Source: JAHEDH01 sp965364515
GTDB lineage: Bacteria > Actinomycetota > Acidimicrobiia > Spongiisociales > ZC4RG35
Reading direction: 5' to 3'
NCBI GenBank assembly: GCA_965364515.1
Contig: CBDTXZ010000027.1
Coordinates: 1 to 24,692, forward strand
Length of the DNA stretch: 24,692 nt
Below, one piece after another: positions 6,229-14,941 of the stretch (positions are counted from its first letter, which is position 1; every line of letters begins with the position of its first letter). Under the pieces are notes generated by a model, which was given only the letters and a program-made list of their open reading frames with translations, was not told where the DNA came from and did no database searches. Position numbers and translations under genes: made by a program.

Positions 6229-7710
6229 TCAGTGATCGGGCTGGGGATGCCAGTGGTCGCCGTCAGCGGTGATGATGGCGTCTGCAGCCTCCGGCCCCCA
6301 GCTGCCTGCCGCATAGGCCTCGGGTTTCGTGTCGAGCTCCACGACAGGCCCGAGGATCCTCCAGGCCTCTTCGGCCTCGTCGGCTCGAACGAAAAGGGTC
6401 TGGTCACCGATCAGGAAGTCGACGATCAGGGTCTCGTAGGCGTCGGGTAGATCCGAGAAGACATCGCCATATCGGAACGAGAGTGACTGCGGCGCCAGTT
6501 CGAGGCCCTCGCCGGGGATCTTGACGTCGAAGCGGAGATCGAAACCCTCGTCAGGTTGCAGGGTGATGTACATCACATTGGCGTGCACGCGACACGCTCC
6601 CTCACCGTCGAAGAGGTACACCGGAGGCTGCTTGAACCTCACCACCACCTGGGTGAGACGCTCGGGAAGCCGCTTCCCCGCCCGGAGATAGAAGGGAACG
6701 CCGCGCCACCGCCAGTTGTCGATGCAGACCTCCATCGCCGCATAGGTCTCCGTGCTCGATGCCCCGGCGACCCCATCTTCATCGAGGTAACCGGGCACGG
6801 CCGCGTCGTCGTACGACCCCGACGTGTACTGACCCCGCACGATCCCAGAGGGAGCGATCGGGTAGATGGACCGCAGAACCTTCACCTTCTCATCCCTGAT
6901 CGCACCAGCATCGAGCCTGACCGGCGGCTCCATCGCCATCAGCGTCATGATCTGGAACACGTGATTCTGGATGACGTCACGGATCATGCCGGACTTGTCG
7001 AAGTACCCGGCGCGACCCTCGAGGCCGAGCGTCTCGGCGAACGTGATCTCGACCGAATCGATCCGATCGCGGTTCCACGAAGACTCGAAGATCGGGTTGG
7101 CGAACCGGAAGACGAGGATGTTCTGAACCGTCTCCTTCGCCAGATAATGGTCGATTCGGTAGATCTGAGTCTCGTCGAACCACCGGTGCAAAAGCCGATT
7201 CAGCTCCTTCGCCGACTCGAGATCGACACCGAACGGCTTCTCGACGACGACCCGGGTCCACCCTGCGGACCGGTCGAGCCCTGCCGAAGCGAGTCCTTCG
7301 ACCGTATCGTCGAACACGCCTGGCGGGATCGCCAAGTAGTAGGCCCGATTACCCGGCAGCCCGGCATCCGCCTCGATGCCTTCGATCCGGTCGGCCAGCA
7401 CGTCGAAACCCTCCGTGACCGACTGATACTCGATGACTTCTGCACACCACGCCTGCGCCTCGTCGGCGTCGACGCCCTCGTCAATCAGGGCCTGCCTGGC
7501 GATCTCCCGGTAGTCCTCGTCGGTCAGCTTGCTGGTGGCTACTCCCAGAACCCGTGTGGTGTCGTCGAAGTCCCGGCGTTTCATCAGCGAGTACAGGGCA
7601 GGGATCAGCTTTCGCTTGGCGAGGTCGCCCGTCGCGCCGAACAGGACCAGCAGATGCGGTTCGATCTCGACCGTGGCGGCGGCGGGCGCCGGCGTCTGCG
7701 CAGCGCTCAC
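6229..7710 (-). CDS. zwf: Glucose-6-phosphate 1-dehydrogenase
   Basis: This enzyme oxidises glucose 6-phosphate to 6-phosphogluconolactone with NADP+, the entry step of the oxidative pentose phosphate pathway. The 493 residues match the usual bacterial length. Visible motifs are the dinucleotide-binding GATGDLAKRK (25-34), EKPFG (157-161, coenzyme/substrate lysine) and the active-site RIDHYLAKE (185-193, catalytic His). The C-terminal domain includes the YLRAGKRLP substrate segment. The start is GTG 7710, which overlaps the pgi stop in a GTGA arrangement, so translation is probably coupled. The adjacent pgi supplies or drains its substrate. The usual actinobacterial partners opcA, tal, tkt and pgl are not next to it in this window. 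Confidence 0.97.
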   Translation of the reverse strand: MSAAQTPAPAAATVEIEPHLLVLFGATGDLAKRKLIPALYSLMKRRDFDDTTRVLGVATSKLTDEDYREIARQALIDEGVDADEAQAWCAEVIEYQSVTEGFDVLADRIEGIEADAGLPGNRAYYLAIPPGVFDDTVEGLASAGLDRSAGWTRVVVEKPFGVDLESAKELNRLLHRWFDETQIYRIDHYLAKETVQNILVFRFANPIFESSWNRDRIDSVEITFAETLGLEGRAGYFDKSGMIRDVIQNHVFQIMTLMAMEPPVRLDAGAIRDEKVKVLRSIYPIAPSGIVRGQYTSGSYDDAAVPGYLDEDGVAGASSTETYAAMEVCIDNWRWRGVPFYLRAGKRLPERLTQVVVRFKQPPVYLFDGEGACRVHANVMYITLQPDEGFDLRFDVKIPGEGLELAPQSLSFRYGDVFSDLPDAYETLIVDFLIGDQTLFVRADEAEEAWRILGPVVELDTKPEAYAAGSWGPEAADAIITADGDHWHPQPDH

Positions 7711-9296
7711 GACAGCGCGTCGATGAGCGAGAGCACCAGGCCGATCGCGTCGTCACCGACGTCGATACGGACGACGTCCCGTCCTGCTTCGACGAGCGCC
7801 TGATGGTCACCTGTCGATTGGGCTCCGATGATCTCGTCGAAGGTGTTGTCGGTCTCGGGCACGGCGAGCTGCATCGAAGGCGTGTCGACGAGCTGGACGA
7901 ACCTGCCCCCCGACGGTCCGCCTTTGTGCAGCTGACCGGTGGAGTGCAGGAACCTCGGGCCCCATCCGGCGGTGGTGGCCACCCCGCTGCGACGCCTCAC
8001 TTCGAGTCGCAGCTGGGTGATCGCTTCCCACAGGCCGTCGTCGGGAGGAAGATAGGCATGCACACCGAAGTAGTCGCCGGCGTCGAAGCGGCCGACGAGG
8101 TCGCCGAACGCCGCGACCGCATCGGAGCCGCTGAGCGTGCCCACCGCGCCGAGGTCGAGATCACCCGACATCGCCTTCCGTGCGAAGTCCTTCGCAGCTT
8201 CCACGTTCGGCTGGTTGAACGGGTGAACGCCCATCACCGCCCCTGCCACGGCGGTGAAGGCCTCAGCGCGCAACATCTCGTAGCCGAGCGACGACCGGGT
8301 GGGCAATTCGAATCCGATCACAGGGAAACCAGCCTTTGACAGGCGTTCCAGATCGGGACCCTTCTCGCCCTGGAGTTGATAGGACAGGAACACACGGTCG
8401 GCGCCGTACTCCCCTAGATCACCCACCGGTTCGTCGGCGATCGGAACGATCCCGGTTCCGTCCTTGCCGAGGCTCTCTGCCACCAGCTGTTCCATCCACG
8501 CCGGGAAGGCGGCGAGACCGGGGGAAGTGAGGATGGTCAGTTTGTCCCGCCCTGCTTTGGCCGCCTCTCCGAGCCCGATCCCGATCCCGACGACCGGGTC
8601 CCGATTGGCATTCGCACTCGACTGGTCGGCGAGCCGCTCCGCTGCGTCGAGCAGGCCCGAGATGTCGACGCCCATCAGCGCCGCAGGCACGAGGCCGAAG
8701 TGGGTGAGGGCGGAAAACCTCCCACCGACGTTGGGGTCGGCCTCGAAGACGGCGTGGAAGCCCCGTTGCCTGCCGAGCCGACTGAGCTTCGAGTCGGGGT
8801 CGGTGACGGCGATGAAACGCCGGCCGTCGCCGCCGGTCTCCGCCCAGAAGTATCGGAAGAAGGACAACGTCTCGAGTGTCGTCCCCGACTTGGACGAGAC
8901 CACGAAGCTGGTGCGATCAGGATCGATCCTCGATCGCACCGCTTGGACCGCCCCGGGGTGGGTGGAGTCCAGGACGATCAGCTCGGGGAATGCCTCGGCG
9001 GGTCCGAACACGGCTGAGAACACATCGGGAGCGAGGCTGGATCCTCCCATCCCGCACAGCACGACGTGATCACTCCGCTCGGCGACCTCGGCTGCGACCC
9101 GTTCGATCTCGGCGATCTCAGGCCGCATTGTCCGATGGAGCTCGAGCCAGCCCAACCGATTGGCGAGCTCGCCCGTCTCCGGATCGTCCGACCAGACACT
9201 GGGATCACCTTGCCAGAAACGCTCGACCAGACCGTCCTGGGTCCAGCGGGCGATGGTTGCGTTGACGGCAGGTGCGGTGAGGGAGGTGATGTCCAT
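7707..9296 (-). CDS. pgi: Glucose-6-phosphate isomerase
   Basis: The protein interconverts glucose 6-phosphate and fructose 6-phosphate. It has 529 residues from ATG 9296. It shows the SIS-fold phosphate-binding pieces GMGGSSLAPDVF and SSKSGTTLETLSFF, the FNQPNVEAAK segment and the C-terminal HSTGQLHKGGP with a conserved lysine. The sequence resembles the isomerase half of the bifunctional transaldolase-isomerase proteins of some Actinobacteria rather than classic E. coli Pgi. The transaldolase domain is absent here. ATG 9296 is preferred over an upstream in-frame codon at 9326 because the extra ten residues do not look conserved; neither start has a strong ribosome binding site. It is the upstream gene of a pgi-zwf operon. 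Confidence 0.93.
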   Translation of the reverse strand: MDITSLTAPAVNATIARWTQDGLVERFWQGDPSVWSDDPETGELANRLGWLELHRTMRPEIAEIERVAAEVAERSDHVVLCGMGGSSLAPDVFSAVFGPAEAFPELIVLDSTHPGAVQAVRSRIDPDRTSFVVSSKSGTTLETLSFFRYFWAETGGDGRRFIAVTDPDSKLSRLGRQRGFHAVFEADPNVGGRFSALTHFGLVPAALMGVDISGLLDAAERLADQSSANANRDPVVGIGIGLGEAAKAGRDKLTILTSPGLAAFPAWMEQLVAESLGKDGTGIVPIADEPVGDLGEYGADRVFLSYQLQGEKGPDLERLSKAGFPVIGFELPTRSSLGYEMLRAEAFTAVAGAVMGVHPFNQPNVEAAKDFARKAMSGDLDLGAVGTLSGSDAVAAFGDLVGRFDAGDYFGVHAYLPPDDGLWEAITQLRLEVRRRSGVATTAGWGPRFLHSTGQLHKGGPSGGRFVQLVDTPSMQLAVPETDNTFDEIIGAQSTGDHQALVEAGRDVVRIDVGDDAIGLVLSLIDALS

Positions 9297-9420
9297 GCAT
9301 GAAGTATGGCAAAGCTCGTCGCTCACGTCCCGTCAACGACCATCGAAGATCCTCCGATGGGTCCATTCGCGACCAGCGGCCCGCCAAACACTGTCGTCCG
9401 GCCGACGATTCGAAGGCTGC

Positions 9421-9597
9421 TCAGTGCAGCGCCCGAAGGCCGATCAACCCCAACATGAGCAGCCCGGCGCCAGCAACCACGAGACGCGCGTCTGGCCGAT
9501 TCCTCAATGACCACAGGCCTCCCAGCCACATCACCAGCACGAGAAGCAGCTGGGCGATCACTCCGGCATCGGTTTCGGGAAGCAGTAGATCGAGCAT
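9421..9597 (-). CDS. Small two-helix membrane protein (58 residues)
   Basis: A short ORF from ATG 9597 to TGA 9421-9423. The sequence has two clear hydrophobic helices, about residues 12-30 (VIAQLLLVLVMWLGGLWSL) and 38-57 (ARLVVAGAGLLMLGLIGLRA), joined by a short charged loop, LRNRPDA. The arrangement of the loop and the two helices is what a genuine small membrane protein looks like, not a shadow frame. It lies 124 bases upstream of pgi on the same strand, so it may share its transcript. I do not recognise a family, and the ribosome binding site is weak. Confidence 0.55.
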   Translation of the reverse strand: MLDLLLPETDAGVIAQLLLVLVMWLGGLWSLRNRPDARLVVAGAGLLMLGLIGLRALH

Positions 9598-9675
9598 TCG
9601 GCGAGCCCATCATGCCGCGGAAGGAAACCGTCGGATGTCGCGTTGGCCGAAGTACGGACACGAAAGGACACCCTG

Positions 9676-11097
9676 ATGCTGAACCGCGACTTCGATGTGA
9701 TCGTGATCGGCGCCGGACCTGCGGGTGAAAACGCAGCCGACGTCGCCCAACAGAACGGCCTTCGGACGGCCATCGTTGAACGCGAGTTGGTCGGGGGCGA
9801 ATGCTCCTACTGGGCGTGCATGCCGTCGAAGGCCCTCCTCCGGCCTGGTGAGGCCATTGATGCCGCCAATCGCACCCCCGGCGTCAGTGGCGCGACCCTC
9901 GACGTCGAAGCGGCTCTGGCTCGGAGAAACGCGCTCGCGTCGAACTGGGACGACCAGGGTCAGGTCGAGTGGCTCCAGAAAGCAGATATCGACCTGATCA
10001 GGGGCCACGGCCGCTTGGCCGGCCCGAGGATCGTCGAGGTCGCCCACGACGACGGCACCACCTCGCGTTTCGAGGCCTCGAGCGCGGTCGTGATCGCCAC
10101 CGGAACCGTCGCTGCGATCCCGCCGATCACAGGGCTGGCCGAGATTCGCTCATGGGACAATCGCCAGATCACGACGCTCGATGAAGTCCCGGAGCGACTC
10201 ATGATCCTCGGGGGTGGTGTTGTCGGAGTCGAGATGGCGCAGGCCTGGAAGACGCTCGGTGCCGAAAAGGTGACCGTCGTCGAGATGGCCGACCGTCTCC
10301 TTCCCCGCGAAGAGCCATTCGTCGGAGCCGAACTCGCTCATGCACTCGAACGAATCGGCATCACCGTCATGACCAACTCACAGATGACAGCTGTCTCGCG
10401 CGAGGACGACGACGCTCCCGTACGTGCCAATGTCGAGACAGTCGACGGACCGGTTGAGCTGGTAGCCGACGAGATCGTCGTTGCAGTTGGCCGACGCCCG
10501 CTCACCGACGACGTAGGGCTCGACATGGTTGCTCTCGAACCGGGAAGATACGTCGAAACCGACGACCAACTACGGGCGACCGGAATCGACGGAGGATGGC
10601 TGTACGTGGTCGGCGACGCCAACGGACGATCACTCCTGACACACACCGGCAAGTACCAGGCGCGGATCGCAGGTCTGGCGATCGCCGGCAACACCGAGAC
10701 TCGGGCATGGGGAGACATCAAAGCAATGCCCCGCGTGGTGTTCACCAACCCGCAAATCGCGGCGGTCGGCCTCACGGCGGCCGACGCCCGAGACGCAGGA
10801 CACGAAGTCCACACCGTCGACTACGACACCGGCTGGACCGCAGCAGCAGCCGCCCTCGGCAAGGGCTACAAGGGAACGTCTCGGCTGGTGATCGACGCAG
10901 ACACTCGGACACTGCTCGGCGCCACCTTCGTGGGACCGGCCGCCGGGGAGATGCTGCACGCAGCCACCGTCGCAATCGTCGGCGGCGTCACGATCGACAC
11001 GCTGTGGCACGCCATCCCGTCGTTCCCGACGATCAGCGAGATCTGGCTGCGATTCCTCGAGGAATACCGCTTGAAGTACGAACACACCTTCGTCTGA
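9676..11097 (+). CDS. FAD-dependent pyridine nucleotide-disulfide oxidoreductase (class I-like)
   Basis: A 473-residue flavoprotein of the dihydrolipoamide dehydrogenase / mercuric reductase / glutathione reductase superfamily. It has the FAD-binding GAGPAGENAA (12-21), the redox pair Cys43 and Cys48 in GGECSYWACMPSK, the NAD(P)-binding LGGGVVGVEMA (near 178) and the second FAD motif YVVGDANG (near 310). The usual C-terminal HPT-E base motif is replaced: the tail reads HAIPSFPTISEIW, with Phe where the His-Pro-Thr histidine would be, so it is not a standard lipoamide dehydrogenase or glutathione reductase. The start ATG 9676 has AAAGGA eight bases upstream. The substrate is unknown. No mercury-resistance genes adjoin it, though a MerB-like gene occurs about 9 kb away. 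Confidence 0.85.
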   Translation: MLNRDFDVIVIGAGPAGENAADVAQQNGLRTAIVERELVGGECSYWACMPSKALLRPGEAIDAANRTPGVSGATLDVEAALARRNALASNWDDQGQVEWLQKADIDLIRGHGRLAGPRIVEVAHDDGTTSRFEASSAVVIATGTVAAIPPITGLAEIRSWDNRQITTLDEVPERLMILGGGVVGVEMAQAWKTLGAEKVTVVEMADRLLPREEPFVGAELAHALERIGITVMTNSQMTAVSREDDDAPVRANVETVDGPVELVADEIVVAVGRRPLTDDVGLDMVALEPGRYVETDDQLRATGIDGGWLYVVGDANGRSLLTHTGKYQARIAGLAIAGNTETRAWGDIKAMPRVVFTNPQIAAVGLTAADARDAGHEVHTVDYDTGWTAAAAALGKGYKGTSRLVIDADTRTLLGATFVGPAAGEMLHAATVAIVGGVTIDTLWHAIPSFPTISEIWLRFLEEYRLKYEHTFV

Positions 11098-11121
11098 GTC
11101 GGGCACCGATACGGTATCCGA

Positions 11122-11760
11122 ATGAGCCATCCCCTCGAGTCGGCCCTCGCAAGCGCTACGAAGTGGACCTTCGTCACCACCGTGGCCTCGGTGCCCCTAC
11201 TGGCGGTACCTGCCTCTTGGGTGGCGGATCATCGGCTGGTGGTCGTGACCGCCCACCTCTCGATCGTCGTCGGATTGGCGACAGCGCTGGCGTGGCGACT
11301 CTCCAGCAGCCTCGATGAAGACATGTTCCAAGAGGCGACCCGTCCGTGGCTGGCGGCCGCCACCGCCATGGTCGCACTCGTGACCGGATTCGCCGCCCTC
11401 GTGACTCTGGCAAGTTCCGCGGCTCTGCGATACGACCCGTCACTGCAGTTCCTCCAACTCTTGTCTGCTCTCGACGTGGCCTGGAGTGCGGCCGCGCTCG
11501 GATACGGAGCGAGAAGGCTCACCGCCTCCCCGCGATGGGGAGTGGCCGCCGCAGTCATGCTCGACGTCGTCTGCGTGGCCTCCATCTGGAACTACCTGCG
11601 CACGGTCGGCTTCGATCCCGCTGGAGGCTGGGTGGTCGACCGTTCGGCCCTGCTCACGCTCGTCATCCCCTTCGACGTTGCGGCGGCGCTTATGGCGATC
11701 GGTTCGCTGTTGGCAGCCGAACGGTCGCCTTTCCCGGTGACGCTAGATTCCAGTCGGTGA
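11122..11760 (+). CDS. Multi-pass membrane protein of unknown function
   Basis: A 212-residue protein with about six hydrophobic stretches, among them TFVTTVASVPLLAVPASWV, LSIVVGLATALAWRL, AAATAMVALVTGFAALVTLA, WGVAAAVMLDVVCVASIW and ALLTLVIPFDVAAALMAIG. It is surely an integral membrane protein. The central part lacks motifs I can place in a family. It begins 24 bases after the oxidoreductase stop and its own stop overlaps the GTG start of the amidohydrolase (GTGA), so the three genes look like one operon. No function is assigned. Confidence 0.75.
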   Translation: MSHPLESALASATKWTFVTTVASVPLLAVPASWVADHRLVVVTAHLSIVVGLATALAWRLSSSLDEDMFQEATRPWLAAATAMVALVTGFAALVTLASSAALRYDPSLQFLQLLSALDVAWSAAALGYGARRLTASPRWGVAAAVMLDVVCVASIWNYLRTVGFDPAGGWVVDRSALLTLVIPFDVAAALMAIGSLLAAERSPFPVTLDSSR

Positions 11761-12977
11761 CCACGCGAATCGATGCAACCAGGCTTTTGACGGGTGACGG
11801 CGAGCCGATCGCGAGCGCCTCGATTGTGCTCGACGGATCGACCATTGCCTGGGTCGGCTCCACCGAAGACGCTCCCGAAGCAGACACCATCGTCGAAACC
11901 GACACCGTCATGCCTGGCATGTGGGACGCCCACGCTCATTACTTCGGACTGTCGGGGGCGAACATCGAACTCCTCGCCAACACGGCGCCACAGACGGCGA
12001 TCCTGCGTTCGCTGTCGGACATGCGCGCAACGCTCGACGCCGGTTTCACGAGTGTTCGAGAGGTCGGCGGGCACGGCACGTACCTGGCCGAAGCCGTCGA
12101 GGCCGGGATCATTCCCGGTCCGTCGATCTACGCCGCAGGCGCACCACTCAGCCAGACAGGCGGTCATGCCGATCTACACGGACTGCCGATCGACGTGGTC
12201 GATGGCGTGTTCGAGCGCCACATCGGCTCCCCGACCATCGCCGACGGCGCCGACGACTGTCGTCGTCTCGTTCGCCGCCAGCTCAGGCTCGGTGCCAGGG
12301 TCATCAAGGTGTGTGCCTCTGGTGGTGTCATGAGTCAGGTCGACCATCCGAAGCATCAGCAGTTCAGCGACGAGGAGCTGCGAGCCATCGTCGAAGAGGC
12401 TGCACGGGCCGAACGGGTCGTCGCGGCTCACTGTCATGGCAAGCCCGGCATCATGGCCGCCCTGCGGGCGGGCGTGAAGACGATCGAACACGGCAGTCAC
12501 CTCGACGTCGAGGCGGCCAAGGCGATGGTCGATTCCGGAGCCATCCTCGTGCCGACCAGGTTCGTCGTCCAGCACCTCGTCGACCGGGGACGCGAGATCG
12601 GGATGCCCGAATACGCATTCAAAAAGATCAACGACATAGCCGAGCGGCACTTCCAGGCGATGCAGACGGCCGTCTCCTACGGCGTGTCACTGGCAGTCGG
12701 CACCGACATCTTCATGCCGGACACCGCCGGCCGAAACGGCGAGGAACTCGGCCATCTGGTTGCTGCCGGGCTGTCTCCTCTCGAGGCGATCGAGGCGGCG
12801 ACTGCCACCGGTCCCCTGACACTGGGACCCCAGGCGCCCGAGGCCGGGAGGCTGGTCGAGGGTTTCGACGCCGATGTCATCTGCGTGAACGGCGACCCAA
12901 CCGACGACATCTCGATTCTCGCCGACCCGGCAAACGTGACCCACGTCTTCCAGCGAGGATCCCTCGTCAAAGGCTGA
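11757..12977 (+). CDS. Metal-dependent amidohydrolase family protein
   Basis: A 406-residue amidohydrolase of the imidazolonepropionase/prolidase-like group, which hydrolyses amide or related C-N bonds with one or two metal ions in a TIM barrel. Ligands seen in order are His59 and His61 in DAHAHYF, a lysine in VIKVCASGGV that may be carboxylated, His in AAHCHGKPG, His in KTIEHGSHL and Asp in VGTDIFMPD. The C-terminal beta-sandwich segment (GRLVEGFDADVICVNGDP) is typical. The start is GTG 11757, which overlaps the upstream stop by four bases; a longer open frame to the left is a shadow of the membrane protein gene. The substrate is unknown; relatives cleave Xaa-Pro or N-acyl amino acids. Confidence 0.87.
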   Translation: MTTRIDATRLLTGDGEPIASASIVLDGSTIAWVGSTEDAPEADTIVETDTVMPGMWDAHAHYFGLSGANIELLANTAPQTAILRSLSDMRATLDAGFTSVREVGGHGTYLAEAVEAGIIPGPSIYAAGAPLSQTGGHADLHGLPIDVVDGVFERHIGSPTIADGADDCRRLVRRQLRLGARVIKVCASGGVMSQVDHPKHQQFSDEELRAIVEEAARAERVVAAHCHGKPGIMAALRAGVKTIEHGSHLDVEAAKAMVDSGAILVPTRFVVQHLVDRGREIGMPEYAFKKINDIAERHFQAMQTAVSYGVSLAVGTDIFMPDTAGRNGEELGHLVAAGLSPLEAIEAATATGPLTLGPQAPEAGRLVEGFDADVICVNGDPTDDISILADPANVTHVFQRGSLVKG

Positions 12978-12991
12978 GGCCGGGCCTCACC

Positions 12992-13040
12992 GTTCTTGTG
13001 ACGGCAACATCGATATTGCCGCTGTTCCCGTCACAAGAAC
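12992..13040. terminator. Long convergent-gene hairpin, probable bidirectional terminator
   Basis: GTTCTTGTGACGG (12992-13004) and CCGTCACAAGAAC (13028-13040) are perfect 13-bp reverse complements. The 23-base loop contains a further small repeat, GGCAA with TTGCC. It fills the gap between the convergent amidohydrolase and response regulator genes. No long T-tract follows in either direction. Confidence 0.6.
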
Positions 13041-13043
13041 GAA

Positions 13044-13676
13044 CTAGACGATGCGGCGGTTGGAGGCCCAGCGAGCGAGCTCGTGGCGGTTGCTGAGCTG
13101 CAGCTTCCGCAGGACGTTCGAGACGTGCGTCTCCACCGTCTTCACCGAGATCGAGAGCCGCCGAGCGACCTGTTTGTACGAGTAGCCGCGGGCGATCTGT
13201 CGCAGGACCTCCCGCTCCCTGGGAGTCAGCTGGTCCATCTCGGGGTCGACTTCGGCCGGGACCACGTCGGCGAATGCATCGAGCACGAACCCGGCGAGGC
13301 GCGGCGAGAAGACGGCGTCGCCGGCGTACACCCGCTGGATGGCCTCGACCAGCTCTTCGGGCGCGATGGACTTGGTGACATAGCCTCGGGCACCCGCCCG
13401 AATCATCGCGATCACGTCCTCGGCGGCATCCGACACCGACAACGCCAGAAACTTGATGTCGGGATTGGTCTCCGAGACGTTCTCGATCACGGCGAGCCCT
13501 CCCCCACCCGGCATGTGCACGTCGACCAGCACCACATCGGGCCGACTGTCACGGATGGCGTCGATCGCCTCGTCGATGTCCGAGGAGGCCGACACGACCT
13601 CGACCGAGCCCTCCAGCTCCGCCTTGACGCCCGACAGGAACAGGCGGTGGTCATCCACCATCGAAACCCTGATCAT
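13044..13676 (-). CDS. NarL/FixJ-family response regulator (LuxR-type HTH)
   Basis: A 210-residue two-component response regulator. The receiver domain has the acidic pair Asp8-Asp9, the phosphoacceptor Asp52 in VLVDVHMPG and the conserved lysine in GYVTKSIAPEEL. The C-terminal LuxR-type helix-turn-helix starts at LTPREREVLRQIARG and carries SVKTVETHVSNVLRKL. Its ATG overlaps the stop of the sensor kinase gene (ATGA), so the two are cotranscribed and probably translationally coupled. It likely acts on the divergent PspC/LiaF promoter, where a perfect inverted repeat is present. The closest functional models are LiaR and actinobacterial envelope-stress regulators; the specific signal is unknown. 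Confidence 0.93.
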   Translation of the reverse strand: MIRVSMVDDHRLFLSGVKAELEGSVEVVSASSDIDEAIDAIRDSRPDVVLVDVHMPGGGGLAVIENVSETNPDIKFLALSVSDAAEDVIAMIRAGARGYVTKSIAPEELVEAIQRVYAGDAVFSPRLAGFVLDAFADVVPAEVDPEMDQLTPREREVLRQIARGYSYKQVARRLSISVKTVETHVSNVLRKLQLSNRHELARWASNRRIV

Positions 13677-14866
13677 GTGCCATTCCTCCTGATCGACAGC
13701 GCAATCTCGGTGCCCTCACCGGGCTCGCTCACGATCGTGGCAGATCCTCCGTGCCTGCGCATCCTCGCCACGATCGAATCGCTCACTCCGTGCCGGTCGC
13801 CGTCGACCGCCTGTGGGTCGAAACCCTTGCCCTGATCGGTGACGAACACCTCGATCAGGTCGTCGTTCACCTCGTGGTAGACGCTGATCCGGGCCGCCCC
13901 CGAGTGTTTGGCCGCATTCATGAGGGCCTCGCCCGCCGCCGCGACGATCGGCGTCGTGGTCTCGTCGTACGGGGTGTCCCCGACACCGATGACCTCCACC
14001 GGGATGTCGAAATCGGCTTCGATTCGATCGGCGAGCGCCTGAATGGCGGTCGACAACCGGTCCGAGCCGGGCACGGGCGAGCTGTCGAAGAGCCATCTGC
14101 GCAGCTCGCGCTCCTGCGCTCGGGCGAGCGTGACCATCTTCTTCGGGTCCTCGCTCCGCTGGATGAGGGCGAGCGTCTGGAGAACCGAGTCGTGCAGGTG
14201 CGCGGCAACCTCGGCTCGCTCCTCCTGACGGATCCGCTCGGTCCTCTCGGTGCCGAGATCTTGGGCAAGCGACCAGACCCACGGCCCGAAGAGCACCGTC
14301 AGACCGGCGCCGGTCGCGGCGACGGCGATGAAGATCGATCCGAACTGCGGGGCAGCATTCCCGCCGAAGATGCCGAGACCCACGATGAGGAGCAGCACAC
14401 CCGCCACGGTCCGCCCCCTGCCGGGTTTCTCCGGGGTCTCGACCAGCGAGAGCAGAGCCGATCGGGAGTCGATGGCTCGGCGGTCGAAGAGAAATGCCAG
14501 CCCGAAGATGACGAAGGCGGCTGGAAACACGATCGAGTCTCCAGGCCAGATGTTGATCGATCGAAACACGAGGAGAACGGCCACGAACACCATGACGATG
14601 CCGAGACGTTGAGAACCCGAGATCGGATCCGGTGCCTCGACATCCGAGTCCGACACCTTGTCGATCGTGGCGGCCCAACCAGCGAGATACAGCACGATCC
14701 CGAGCCCCCAGACGAATGTCAGCACGGCGAAGGCGGCACGGATGAAGACGGTTTCGATCCCGAGACGCCGACCGATGCCGGCGGCGAGCCCGGCCACGAC
14801 GCGGTCGTCGACGGATCGGACGACGCCGTAGTCGGAGAGCCTGAAGGAGGACGCGGTGGTGTTCAC
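13673..14866 (-). CDS. PspC-domain sensor histidine kinase
   Basis: A 397-residue membrane kinase. It begins with a PspC domain (about residues 10-70, RSVDDRVVAGLAAGIGRRLG and a transmembrane helix), followed by further helices near 88-126 and 153-200. The dimerisation and phosphoacceptor box is AAHLHDSVLQTL with His225, as in the HisKA_3/NarX-LiaS class. The ATPase domain has the N-box EALMNAAKHSGA and DQGKGFDPQ. Such kinases pair with NarL-type regulators, as here. PspC and LiaF families sense membrane or cell-wall stress. Having the sensor and the adjacent divergent gene share the PspC domain suggests the two proteins interact. The start is taken as the outermost ATG at 14866. Confidence 0.9.
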   Translation of the reverse strand: MNTTASSFRLSDYGVVRSVDDRVVAGLAAGIGRRLGIETVFIRAAFAVLTFVWGLGIVLYLAGWAATIDKVSDSDVEAPDPISGSQRLGIVMVFVAVLLVFRSINIWPGDSIVFPAAFVIFGLAFLFDRRAIDSRSALLSLVETPEKPGRGRTVAGVLLLIVGLGIFGGNAAPQFGSIFIAVAATGAGLTVLFGPWVWSLAQDLGTERTERIRQEERAEVAAHLHDSVLQTLALIQRSEDPKKMVTLARAQERELRRWLFDSSPVPGSDRLSTAIQALADRIEADFDIPVEVIGVGDTPYDETTTPIVAAAGEALMNAAKHSGAARISVYHEVNDDLIEVFVTDQGKGFDPQAVDGDRHGVSDSIVARMRRHGGSATIVSEPGEGTEIALSIRRNGT

Positions 14867-14910
14867 GGTCCGTATGGTGTCAGCTTCGTAGTCTCACTGC
14901 AATGAGGGAT

Positions 14911-14941
14911 GACCCTGAGAACCCCGAGGCGTCTCAGGGTC
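14911..14941. promoter_or_regulatory. Perfect inverted repeat in the divergent kinase / PspC-LiaF promoter region
   Basis: GACCCTGAGA (14911-14920) and TCTCAGGGTC (14932-14941) are exact reverse complements with an 11-base spacer. Just upstream, CTCA and TGAG (14894-14905) form a second, shorter repeat with the same CTCA/TGAG core. The intergenic region is only 121 bases and serves two divergent transcription units, so this is a strong candidate for response-regulator binding and autoregulation. It could also form an RNA hairpin in either leader. Confidence 0.5.

Noticed and set aside
5671..6450. 259-codon plus-strand frame across the whiB7 gene and its leader
   Set aside because: It runs antisense to the WhiB cysteine motifs and to the leader terminator and promoter, and has no domain of its own.
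6556..7803. 415-codon plus-strand frame opposite zwf
   Set aside because: Antisense shadow of zwf, which has all catalytic motifs; composition is His/Asp/Arg-rich and domain-free.
11921..13096. 391-codon plus-strand frame within the amidohydrolase region
   Set aside because: Arg-rich out-of-frame shadow of the amidohydrolase, whose metal ligands are intact in the correct frame.
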